From assembly GCA_009780445.1 (NCBI GenBank), contig WRAA01000059.1, positions 1 to 9,583 of the forward strand: a stretch of 9,583 nucleotides of DNA. The letters are read 5' to 3'. Numbering within the stretch: the first letter of the stretch is position 1; each line of letters begins with the position of its first letter. Positions 1-7,038 of the stretch are shown piece by piece. Made by a program: the position numbers and the translations under genes. A model generated the notes under the pieces. That model worked only from the letters and a program-made list of their open reading frames with translations. It ran no database searches and was not told the DNA's origin. Source of the DNA: Defluviitaleaceae bacterium. Lineage in GTDB: Bacteria > Bacillota > Clostridia > Lachnospirales > WRAA01.

Positions 1-12
1 GCCCACCCTTTC

Positions 13-175
13 TATAGCTGATCCGTTGAAAACCGTCCTATCAGGCGCAGGATTTTTCGCGTATGGCTAGGAAACGACAACGACGCGTGCCCATTAGGCA
101 CGCTAGGCGGAGTTAACGACGCCATACGTGAAAAAGACAAGCCTGATGGGACGGTTTTCAACCGGATCAGCTATA
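13..175. repeat. Long imperfect inverted repeat with central hairpin, MITE-like
   Basis: The outer arms 13-46 and 141-175 are reverse complements apart from one substitution and one extra base (ends tatagctgatcc / ggatcagctata). After a 6/5-nt unpaired stretch the inner arms 53-67 and 121-135 pair with one mismatch (for example gtatggc with gccatac). The 53-nt centre holds a perfect 7-bp hairpin, gcgtgcc at 85-91 with ggcacgc at 97-103. It also holds two imperfect 21-nt direct repeats starting gctagg at 66 and 102. The outermost bases are TA on both sides, which would fit a TA target duplication of the IS630/mariner type. It contains no open frame of note. No U-run follows the big stem, so a classical intrinsic terminator is not indicated, though read-through RNA would fold strongly. 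The element covers the non-coding end of the window. Confidence 0.75.
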
Positions 176-1456
176 CAACAGACCCTGCTTCTCCATGGTG
201 TCCAAGGCCACCAACGCGCCTATCTTCCCGTGCGCCCACGTAAGCGCGCCCTGCTGGTAGACCACATAGGGCGGCTTCATGGGCGAATCCGCGCTGAGCT
301 CGATAGACGCTCCCTGCACAAAGGTGCCGGCCGCCATTATCACCTGCGAATCATAACCCGGCATGTCCCACGCCTCCGGTGCCACAAAGCTGTCAACCGC
401 CGCCGCACGCTGTATCCCGCGGCAATATGCCAATACCCGTTCGGGCGTACCCATCCTGACGGCCTGCACAATGTCCGACCGCACAGCGTCAAAGCGCGGC
501 AATGTCTCGAAGCCCAGGCACTCCAGCAGCTTCGCGGTATACACCGCCGTGCGCAGGCTTGCCGCCACAACGTTCGGCGCAAGAAACAGCCCCTGCGCCA
601 GTTGCGGCACAACGCCCAGGGTAGGCCCCACTTCCCTGCCAAGCCCCGGCGATGTCAGCCGCGCCGCCGCCTGTTCCACAAACTCTTCCCGCCCCGTGAT
701 ATACCCGCCCACAGGCGCGAGGCCGCCCCCGGGGTTCTTGATGAGCGAACCGACAACGAGATCCGCACCCGCGTCAGACGGCTCCCGTGTCTCGACAAAC
801 TCCCCGTAGCAATTATCAACCATGCAGATAATGTCCTTGCGAATGCCCTTTATAAACGCGATAAGCTTGCCTATTTCATCCACGCCAAGCGAGTGCCGCC
901 AGGCATAACCCTTCGACCTCTGTATCGTCGCCATCTTGGTGCGCGGAGTGATTGCGGCCTCCACCGCGCCGTAATCTATCCCGCCCTCCGGCGTAAGGTC
1001 AACTTGACGGTAGGCCACGCCGTGTTCCGCAAGTGAGCCGCGCGCCGGCTGTATCCCTATCACCTTTTGCAGAGTGTTGTACGGCAGACCCACGGGGGAC
1101 AGAAGCTCGTCCCCGTGGCGAAGGTTGCCGAAGAGAGCCGTGGAGAGCGCGTGGGTGCCCGAGATCATCTGCGGCCGCACCAACGCGCTTTCACATGAAA
1201 ACACGCCGGCGTAAATGGCTTCCAGCGTGTCGCGTCCGATGTCATTGTATCCGTATCCCGTGGTCGCCGCGAAGTGGATGTCGCTAAGGCGGCAGTGCTG
1301 CATTGCGGCAAGCACCTTCAGCTGGTTAAGCTGGGCCGTATCGTCAATAGCCTCCAATATCGGCGCGAGCGCGGCCTCCTGCTCCTCCGCAAGCTCCAGC
1401 AGCCTGTCGCCCATGCCGTACACCGAGCGCATTAACGAGCGGAACGGATCAGTCAT
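167..1456 (-). CDS. PLP-dependent methionine gamma-lyase-like / 'aluminium resistance' family protein (COG4100, YnbB type)
   Basis: A fold-type I PLP enzyme of 429 residues. The family is named after a weak link to aluminium tolerance and its relation to cystathionine/methionine gamma-lyases; its physiological substrate is not established. Features numbered from the ATG at 1454-1456: TGYGYNDIGRDTLE (66-79) and RPQMISGTHA (94-103) in the cofactor/substrate region, IQRSKGYAWRHSL (178-190), VDNCYGEF (213-220) with the aspartate expected to contact the pyridine nitrogen, and VVGSLIKNPGGGLAPVGGYI with Lys240 as the probable Schiff-base lysine. I chose the ATG at 1456 since a G-rich site (seven G, 1460-1466) precedes it and it overlaps the hfq stop by 8 nt. 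An in-frame ATG at 1492 would add 12 unconserved-looking residues inside hfq. YnbB is also near hfq in Bacillus subtilis. The last codons (Tyr, Ser, stop) lie inside an inverted repeat. Confidence 0.93.
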   Translation of the reverse strand: MTDPFRSLMRSVYGMGDRLLELAEEQEAALAPILEAIDDTAQLNQLKVLAAMQHCRLSDIHFAATTGYGYNDIGRDTLEAIYAGVFSCESALVRPQMISGTHALSTALFGNLRHGDELLSPVGLPYNTLQKVIGIQPARGSLAEHGVAYRQVDLTPEGGIDYGAVEAAITPRTKMATIQRSKGYAWRHSLGVDEIGKLIAFIKGIRKDIICMVDNCYGEFVETREPSDAGADLVVGSLIKNPGGGLAPVGGYITGREEFVEQAAARLTSPGLGREVGPTLGVVPQLAQGLFLAPNVVAASLRTAVYTAKLLECLGFETLPRFDAVRSDIVQAVRMGTPERVLAYCRGIQRAAAVDSFVAPEAWDMPGYDSQVIMAAGTFVQGASIELSADSPMKPPYVVYQQGALTWAHGKIGALVALDTMEKQGLLYS

Positions 1457-1673
1457 GATCCCCCCCGATGCTGATTGCGCGTATCGGCACAACCGTGGAT
1501 ACCGCGTGCTTGTAGATCATCTGCTGCTTGCCGTCCGACTCAACCATAATAACATAATTGTCGAAACCGCGCACGTTTCCGCGTATCTGGAAGCCGTTTG
1601 TCAGGAACAGCGTAACCGGCATGTTCTCCTTCCTGACGGTGTTGAGCAAGATATCCTGAATATTCTTCTGCAT
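1449..1673 (-). CDS. hfq: RNA chaperone Hfq
   Basis: A 74-residue Sm-like protein that forms a hexameric ring, binds A/U-rich RNA and, in many bacteria, assists small-RNA pairing. The Sm1 part reads VTLFLTNGFQIRGNVRGFDNYVIMVESDGKQQMIYKHAVSTVVP; the FDNYVI and YKHAVSTV (about residues 54-61, Sm2) stretches are diagnostic. The tail after the core is short, as in Gram-positive Hfq. The ATG (1671-1673) has GGGAGG with about 5 nt spacing. It follows miaA by 30 bp with its own promoter candidate upstream, and its TGA overlaps the next gene's ATG by 8 nt (ATGACTGA). The miaA-hfq order is widely conserved in bacteria. Confidence 0.98.
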   Translation of the reverse strand: MQKNIQDILLNTVRKENMPVTLFLTNGFQIRGNVRGFDNYVIMVESDGKQQMIYKHAVSTVVPIRAISIGGDHD

Positions 1674-1703
1674 CCGAACCTCCCGAGTTAAGCTCTCCGT
1701 ACA

Positions 1704-2660
1704 TTAAACTTTCCGAACCATACGTATGATATCCTCTATTATACACAATTTAACATCTTCGTCAACATCTATCCACTTTTCAGTTACAGAATTTTCGGCG
1801 GAAGGTTTGACGCTCTGGTGCTTGAACCATGTGATCTGGCGTTTGGCGAAGCGGCGCGTATTACGCTTCAGCGTCTGCACACACTCTTCCAAGGCCGCCC
1901 GGCCTTGCAGGTACGGCACAATCTCCTTGTAACCCTGCCCGCGCATGGACACGGCATCGGGGCTTACGCCCATGTCCAGAAGCTTTTGAACCTCGCCAAC
2001 CAAGCCGTCCCGCACCATGTTGTCCACCCTCTGCTCTATGCGCCGGTACAGCTTCTCCCGCGGCATGAAAAGGATGAAGAACTCCGCGTCATACGGCGAA
2101 ACCCGCCCGCGCTCAAGGTCATTGTGCCGCGAAATTGATTCGCCGAAGAGCCTGTGAAACTCTATCGCGCGCACAACCCGCTTAACATTGTTGGGGTGAA
2201 TACGCTCTGCCGAGCATGGGTCCGCTTGCCGGAGCATATCGTGCAAGGCCAACGCGCCGTGGATTTGCGCGTAGGCATACAGCTCCGCGCGAATGCCGGC
2301 GTCCGCGTCCGCCGTCCCGAAATCATTGTCGTACACCAGCGCGTTCACATAGAACCCCGTACCGCCCGCGATGATGGCCGCCTTCCCGCGGGCATATATC
2401 CGCTCCAGGTACAGCTTGGCCTTCTGCGCGAATATTGCCGCGGAGTATTCCTCCCACGGCTCCACCTCGTCTATCAAGTAGTGCGGTATGCCGCCCATCT
2501 CCTCCGCCGTAGGCTTGGCCGTGCCGATGTCCATGTGCTTGTAGACCTGCATGGAATCCGCCGAGATTATCTCCCCGTCGATACGCTTGGCCAGCTCCAC
2601 GGCCAGCCTTGTCTTGCCGACAGCCGTCGGCCCCGCTATCACTACCAGCCGTGGCTTCAT
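1704..2660 (-). CDS. miaA: tRNA dimethylallyltransferase MiaA
   Basis: MiaA transfers the dimethylallyl group from DMAPP to N6 of A37 in tRNAs that read U-starting codons; MiaB, in the same cluster, then methylthiolates the product. The 318 residues fit the family. Motifs in order: P-loop GPTAVGKT (10-17), SADSMQVYKHMDIGTAKPT (33-51, with Asp35 in the catalytic position), HYLIDEVEP (60-68), IIAGGTGFYVNALVY (96-110), HPNNVKRVVRAIE (155-167), MRGQGYKEIV (239-248) and TRRFAKRQITWFKHQ (268-282). The ATG at 2658-2660 overlaps the mutL TGA by 4 nt (ATGA), and AAGGAAG lies about 14 nt upstream inside mutL. The last ~25 codons are markedly A+T-rich compared with the rest and contain a promoter-like sequence for hfq. 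Confidence 0.98.
   Translation of the reverse strand: MKPRLVVIAGPTAVGKTRLAVELAKRIDGEIISADSMQVYKHMDIGTAKPTAEEMGGIPHYLIDEVEPWEEYSAAIFAQKAKLYLERIYARGKAAIIAGGTGFYVNALVYDNDFGTADADAGIRAELYAYAQIHGALALHDMLRQADPCSAERIHPNNVKRVVRAIEFHRLFGESISRHNDLERGRVSPYDAEFFILFMPREKLYRRIEQRVDNMVRDGLVGEVQKLLDMGVSPDAVSMRGQGYKEIVPYLQGRAALEECVQTLKRNTRRFAKRQITWFKHQSVKPSAENSVTEKWIDVDEDVKLCIIEDIIRMVRKV
1738..1765 (-). promoter_or_regulatory. Sigma-A-type promoter inside the end of miaA, facing hfq
   Basis: On the minus strand TTGACG (1760-1765, five of six consensus bases) and TATAAT (1738-1743, six of six) are separated by a 16-nt A+T-rich spacer. The predicted start is near 1731, giving a leader of roughly 58 nt before the hfq ATG. 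It stands out from the G+C-rich surroundings. Promoters for hfq inside miaA are known in Escherichia coli, so the position is sensible. Not experimentally shown here. Confidence 0.65.
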
Positions 2661-4450
2661 ATACGCTTAAACTTCCTTTCGATCTCGCCGCGGCTTATCT
2701 CGATGATTGTCGGGCGGCCGTGGGGGCATGTGAAGGGATTCTCCAGAGTGTCGAGCTTCGCGAGAAGCCTGCGGCATTCCTGCTCACTCTGCCAATCGTT
2801 CCCCTTCACCGCCGCCTTGCAGGAACGCAAGACAAGCTGCCTCATCCGCGCCGAAGAAGTCTCCGGCACAACACCGCTGTCCTCGATAGCCCCTATGGCC
2901 TCCATGAAGAAGGACGCATCCGGCGCGGCATCCATCACATTCGGTATGCAGCTCACCTCGTACCTTCGCGCCTCCGTGCGCCGTAAACAAAAGCCCATCC
3001 GCTCGAAGGCCTCCAGATTCCGGGCAAGCACAGCATCCTCCGATTCTGTCAGGCAAAACGTCACCGGCTCCAGCAGCATCTGCGAAGCCGCCTCGCCCCG
3101 CGCCAGCGAGCTTAGAATCTCCTCGTACATAACCTTTTCGTGGGCGGCGTGCTGATCCATCATGTACATCGTTCCCATATGCTCGATAATCCAGTACGTT
3201 GCAAAGACCTGGCCAACCACGGTGTATCCGCGGGAAAACGGCAGCCTGCCCTGCACTTGCTGCGCGGCCTGTTCCTGTTCGGCCTGATAAGGCTCCTGCG
3301 CAAAACTTGCTTCGTCAAAACTATATTCCCGCGCCGCCCTGCGCCCGTACTGCACGACCTCATCGGGAGCCTCGTCAAGGGTAACGGGCGTGTAACTGCT
3401 TATCGCGGTCTGCGTCACCTCCGCAAAGCTTGGCCTGCGCACAAACCCGATGTCGGGGATCAGGTTCTCGCCCGCCAAGGCTTCCTCCACTGCGCCAAAC
3501 ACCGCACGGAACACCGCCGTTTCGTCGGAGAAGCGCACCTCCAGCTTTGTGGGGTGTACGTTTACGTCGATACTGCCGGGGTCCAGGCCGATGTGCATTA
3601 CGAAGAACGGAAACCGCCCGCTCATCAGCGCCCTGTACGCGCTTTCCGCCGCTCGTGACAATGCAGGGCTGCGCACATACCTCCCGTTGATAAAGAATAT
3701 CTCGTACAAACGGTTGCCCCGCGCGATATCGGGCTTGCCCAGCAACCCCTCCACGCGTATGCCGTTTCCCCGGAACTCAATGTCCATCATGTTCTTGGCG
3801 TACTCAATGCCGTATATCTGCAGCACCGCGGCGCGGGTGCCGCCGTTTCCGCTTGTGCGAAACACCTCCGCGCCGTTGTTCACATACCGGAATGCGATGT
3901 CCGGCCGCGAAAGCGCGGCATAACTCACCGCGTCCGACACCGCGCCGGATTCGCCGCGCACGCTCTTCATGAACTTGCGCCGCGCCGGCGTGTTATAGAA
4001 AAGGTTGCGCACCTCTATGGACGTGCCCGTCGTGCCGCCCGTTTCGGATCTCTTCACAACAACGCCGCCCTCCACGCGCAGTACGCTTGCTGTGGTGTCC
4101 GCGTCTGTCTTGGTGGTCATCTCCACCAGAGCCACAGCCGCCAGCGAGGCCAGGGCCTCCCCGCGAAAGCCCAGAGACATCACTTCGTCGATATCCTCCG
4201 ACGTGGTGATCTTGCTGGTGGCGTGGCGCGTGAAGGCAAGCTCTGTCTGCCCGCGCCCGATGCCCCGGCCGTTGTCCGACACCCTGATATAACTCGTTCC
4301 GCCGTCTCTAATCTCCACGGTGATCTGCGACGCGCCCGCGTCTATGGCGTTCTCCACAAGCTCCTTCACAGCCGAGGCCGGCCGGCTAACCACTTCGCCG
4401 GCGGCGATCTTGTTGATCGTACTGTCGTCCAGAACGCGTATCTCACTCAT
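2657..4450 (-). CDS. mutL: DNA mismatch repair protein MutL with intact endonuclease domain
   Basis: MutL couples MutS recognition to strand nicking and excision. GHKL ATPase motifs are present (numbered from the ATG at 4448-4450): ELVENAIDAGAS with Glu33 and Asn37-region metal/ATP residues, DNGRGIG (59-65), ATSKI (77-81) and GFRGEAL (94-100). The C-terminal domain has the nuclease motif DQHA-x2-E-x4-E at 432-443, CKAAVK at about 544 and CPHGRPT at about 575. These are the metal-binding set of MutL proteins from organisms without MutH. QMLLEP (457-462) matches the Q-x-h-h-x-P sliding-clamp motif described in MutL. I chose the ATG at 4450 (597 residues), since family members start with a few residues before L-x(n)-IAAGEV. 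An ATG at 4471 would add MPTAVQS but lacks a ribosome site. Its ATG overlaps the mutS stop, suggesting coupled translation; its TGA overlaps the miaA ATG. Confidence 0.97.
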   Translation of the reverse strand: MSEIRVLDDSTINKIAAGEVVSRPASAVKELVENAIDAGASQITVEIRDGGTSYIRVSDNGRGIGRGQTELAFTRHATSKITTSEDIDEVMSLGFRGEALASLAAVALVEMTTKTDADTTASVLRVEGGVVVKRSETGGTTGTSIEVRNLFYNTPARRKFMKSVRGESGAVSDAVSYAALSRPDIAFRYVNNGAEVFRTSGNGGTRAAVLQIYGIEYAKNMMDIEFRGNGIRVEGLLGKPDIARGNRLYEIFFINGRYVRSPALSRAAESAYRALMSGRFPFFVMHIGLDPGSIDVNVHPTKLEVRFSDETAVFRAVFGAVEEALAGENLIPDIGFVRRPSFAEVTQTAISSYTPVTLDEAPDEVVQYGRRAAREYSFDEASFAQEPYQAEQEQAAQQVQGRLPFSRGYTVVGQVFATYWIIEHMGTMYMMDQHAAHEKVMYEEILSSLARGEAASQMLLEPVTFCLTESEDAVLARNLEAFERMGFCLRRTEARRYEVSCIPNVMDAAPDASFFMEAIGAIEDSGVVPETSSARMRQLVLRSCKAAVKGNDWQSEQECRRLLAKLDTLENPFTCPHGRPTIIEISRGEIERKFKRI

Positions 4451-7037
4451 ACTTTGCACCGCTGTTGGCATACGGGAAGATCTCGTCGGCCTCTTCGAAT
4501 ATATAACCCGTGCCCTTCTTGCCCACGCTGTTCTCCCGCTTGCGGGCGTTGTAGCGCACAGCGTCCTTGGTGCCGTCAGTCTCCCCGCCTACGAAGAACG
4601 AACCCGTCGTGCTGGTGATTCCGCCGCTTATGTCCTCGAGAAGCTCCTTCGCCCGCGACACTATGTCCTCCGGCAGGCCGGCGAGCCGCGCCACGTGTAT
4701 TCCGTAGCTTCTGTCGGAGCCGCCCGGCACAATCTTGCGCAGGAACACAATGTCGTCGCCGATCTCCTGCACCATCACGCTGTAGTTCTTGATGCCGCCG
4801 GACGATACCGCGTCCTCCAGCTCCGTCAGCTCGTGATAATGCGTGGCGCAGAGTGTCTTGGCGCGTATGCGGACCGCGATATACTCAATGACCGCCGAGG
4901 CAATGCTTATGCCGTCAAAGGTGGACGTTCCGCGCCCTATCTCGTCCAGCACAATCAGCGACATGTCCGTGGCGTTGTTGATAATATTGGCGACTTCCGT
5001 CATCTCCGTCATGAAGGTGCTTTGGCCCGTGGCCAAGTCGTCCGACGCGCCCACGCGGCTGAACAACTTGTCCGCCACCGACACATAGGCCGAATCCGCC
5101 GGCACAAACGAACCCATCTGCGCCATAAGCACAATCAGCGCGACCTGCCGCATATAAGTGGACTTGCCCGCCATGTTCGGCCCGGTGATGATGGCCACGC
5201 GGTTGTCCCCCCGGTCAAGCACGGTGTCGTTGGGCACAAAGCCTTCCTTGCCGATCCTCTCCACAACCGGGTGCCGGCCGTTGATGATGCTGAGCCTGCC
5301 GTCTGTGCCGATTATCGGCTTGCGGTATCCGTAAAGCTCCGCGGCTTCGCCCAGACAGCTAAGCACATCAACAGAGGCCACAACCGCCGACGCGATCTGC
5401 AAGCGCGGCATAGCCTCGTTAAGCGCGTGCAGGATCTTGCCGAGTATCGCCCGCTCTATCCGCGTGATCTGCTCGTCGGCCGAGAGTATCGCCTCTTCCA
5501 CCTGACGCAGATCCGGTATGGTGAAGCGTTCGCAGTTCGCCAAGGTCTGCTTCCTTGTGTAATACTCCGGCACCTCGCCCAGGTTCGAATTTGTAACTTC
5601 GATGTAGTAGCCGAACACCTTGTTGTACTTCACCTTCAAGTTCTTGATGCCCGTTTCGCCGCGCTGCTTGGCCTCTATCTGCGCCAGCCAGTCCTCCCCG
5701 TGGGTGAGCGCGGCGCGGTACTTGTCCAGTTCGGCGTTAACGCCGGGGCGCACAAAGCCGCTGTCTATCGGCCCGGGCGGCGGATCGTCCACGAAACTTT
5801 CCGCAAGCAGGGCGTGAATGTCCGCCATGCCGTCAAAGCTTGTGTGAATCTCGCGGCAGAGGTTGTCGCCGCACTTTGCCGTAATAGCCCGTATGCCGGG
5901 CAGGGCGGCAAGCGAAGTGCGCAAGTTAACCAGCTCCCGCGGCGTTGCGGTGTTCATCACTATCTTGGCCGTCAGCCGCTCGAAGTCGTGAACGCCCTTG
6001 AGTATGCCGCGCAGCTCGCTCCGGGCGAACACGTCGGCGGCAAAGCTCTCCACCGCGTCCAAGCGGCGTTCGATATCCGCCTTGTCGCGCAAGGGGGTCT
6101 GCACCCACTTTCGCAGGAGCCGCGCACCCATGGCGGTGCAGGTCTTGTCCAGCACCCACAGCAGGGAGTGCCGCTTCGTGCGTTCGCGCGTGTTTGCGGT
6201 AAGCTCCAGGTTGCGGCGGGTGCTGTGGTCGATCTCCATGTAGCTGTTTGGCACGTGCCGCACAACCTTTGTGATGTGCGTCAGAGCCTTCTTGAGGTTG
6301 CTGCCAAGATACGAGATAAGCGCGCCGCACGCGCAGATCTGCGCCTGTTCGCCCTCCAGCCCGAAGCCCGCAAGGCTCCTCACGCGAAGCTGCGACATAA
6401 GCGCGTCATACGCCCCGTTATACTCGAACAGGTACGACGGCATAACCTGCGGCTTAATGCCCAGCAGATCCGCGACACGCCGCGTATACAGGAAGGCGTT
6501 GTTCACCAGCAGCTCGCGCGGGGCAAGCCTTGCCAGCTCGTCCAGCAGACTTCCCGGATTGTCGGCGGAAATGCTCGTAACGGCGAACTCCCCCGTCGTC
6601 ACATCGGCGTATGCCAGAGCGAAACCTTCCTTGTCCGCGCCTTCGTACACGCAGGCCAGATAGTTGTTGCGGCCGCCGTCCAGCGCGCCGCTGTCCAAGA
6701 TCGTGCCGGGCGTAACCACCCGCACAACCTCGCGCTTCACCAGCTTCTTCGTTTGCTTAGGGTCCTCCACCTGGTCGCATATGGCGACCTTGTAGCCCTT
6801 CTCCACAAGCACGGCTATGTAACCGTCAACGGCGTGGTGCGGAACGCCGCACATGGGCGTGCGGTCTGTACCGGGCGCGCCGCGGCCTGTCAGGGCGATG
6901 TCAAGCTCCCTCGCGGCGGTCACTGCGTCGTCGAAGAACAGCTCGTAAAAGTCGCCCAGGCGGTACATCAGCAGGCAGTCGGCATAGTCCTTCTTAATGC
7001 GGTGGTATTGATCCATCAAACTTTCCTTCGCATCCAC
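4443..7037 (-). CDS. mutS: DNA mismatch repair ATPase MutS
   Basis: MutS recognises base mismatches and small loops, then recruits MutL in an ATP-dependent way. The 864-residue length is normal for bacterial MutS1. The mismatch-binding Phe-X-Glu motif is F30-Y31-E32 in LGDFYELFFDDA. Connector, lever and clamp regions follow. The ATPase has Walker A GPNMAGKS (619-626), a STFMTEM segment, Walker B and signature region LIVLDEIGRGTSTFDG (about 695-709) and the ATHYHEL histidine region. Near the C-terminus comes the dimer helix region SYGIHVARLAGLPEDIVSRAKELL. I prefer the GTG start at 7035-7037: it has a strong GGGGGAGG site and places the MDQY...IK segment at the same distance from the N-terminus as in other MutS proteins. 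The ATG at 7014-7016 is the alternative. No clear Q-x-L-F-type clamp-binding motif is seen in the tail. The stop overlaps the mutL start by 8 nt (ATGAGTGA). Confidence 0.98.
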   Translation of the reverse strand: MDAKESLMDQYHRIKKDYADCLLMYRLGDFYELFFDDAVTAARELDIALTGRGAPGTDRTPMCGVPHHAVDGYIAVLVEKGYKVAICDQVEDPKQTKKLVKREVVRVVTPGTILDSGALDGGRNNYLACVYEGADKEGFALAYADVTTGEFAVTSISADNPGSLLDELARLAPRELLVNNAFLYTRRVADLLGIKPQVMPSYLFEYNGAYDALMSQLRVRSLAGFGLEGEQAQICACGALISYLGSNLKKALTHITKVVRHVPNSYMEIDHSTRRNLELTANTRERTKRHSLLWVLDKTCTAMGARLLRKWVQTPLRDKADIERRLDAVESFAADVFARSELRGILKGVHDFERLTAKIVMNTATPRELVNLRTSLAALPGIRAITAKCGDNLCREIHTSFDGMADIHALLAESFVDDPPPGPIDSGFVRPGVNAELDKYRAALTHGEDWLAQIEAKQRGETGIKNLKVKYNKVFGYYIEVTNSNLGEVPEYYTRKQTLANCERFTIPDLRQVEEAILSADEQITRIERAILGKILHALNEAMPRLQIASAVVASVDVLSCLGEAAELYGYRKPIIGTDGRLSIINGRHPVVERIGKEGFVPNDTVLDRGDNRVAIITGPNMAGKSTYMRQVALIVLMAQMGSFVPADSAYVSVADKLFSRVGASDDLATGQSTFMTEMTEVANIINNATDMSLIVLDEIGRGTSTFDGISIASAVIEYIAVRIRAKTLCATHYHELTELEDAVSSGGIKNYSVMVQEIGDDIVFLRKIVPGGSDRSYGIHVARLAGLPEDIVSRAKELLEDISGGITSTTGSFFVGGETDGTKDAVRYNARKRENSVGKKGTGYIFEEADEIFPYANSGAKYE

Positions 7038-7038
7038 G

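Noticed and set aside
13..175. The inverted repeat as a simple intrinsic terminator
   Set aside because: The arms are far longer than terminator stems and no T-run follows the stem on either strand; termination as a side effect remains possible.
128..1036. A 302-codon plus-strand frame starting inside the inverted repeat
   Set aside because: It lies opposite the PLP enzyme gene, is Arg/His-rich, and has no convincing ribosome site or domain.
1540..1746. A 68-codon minus-strand frame bridging miaA and hfq
   Set aside because: It overlaps hfq and the end of miaA in another frame and has no protein-like features.
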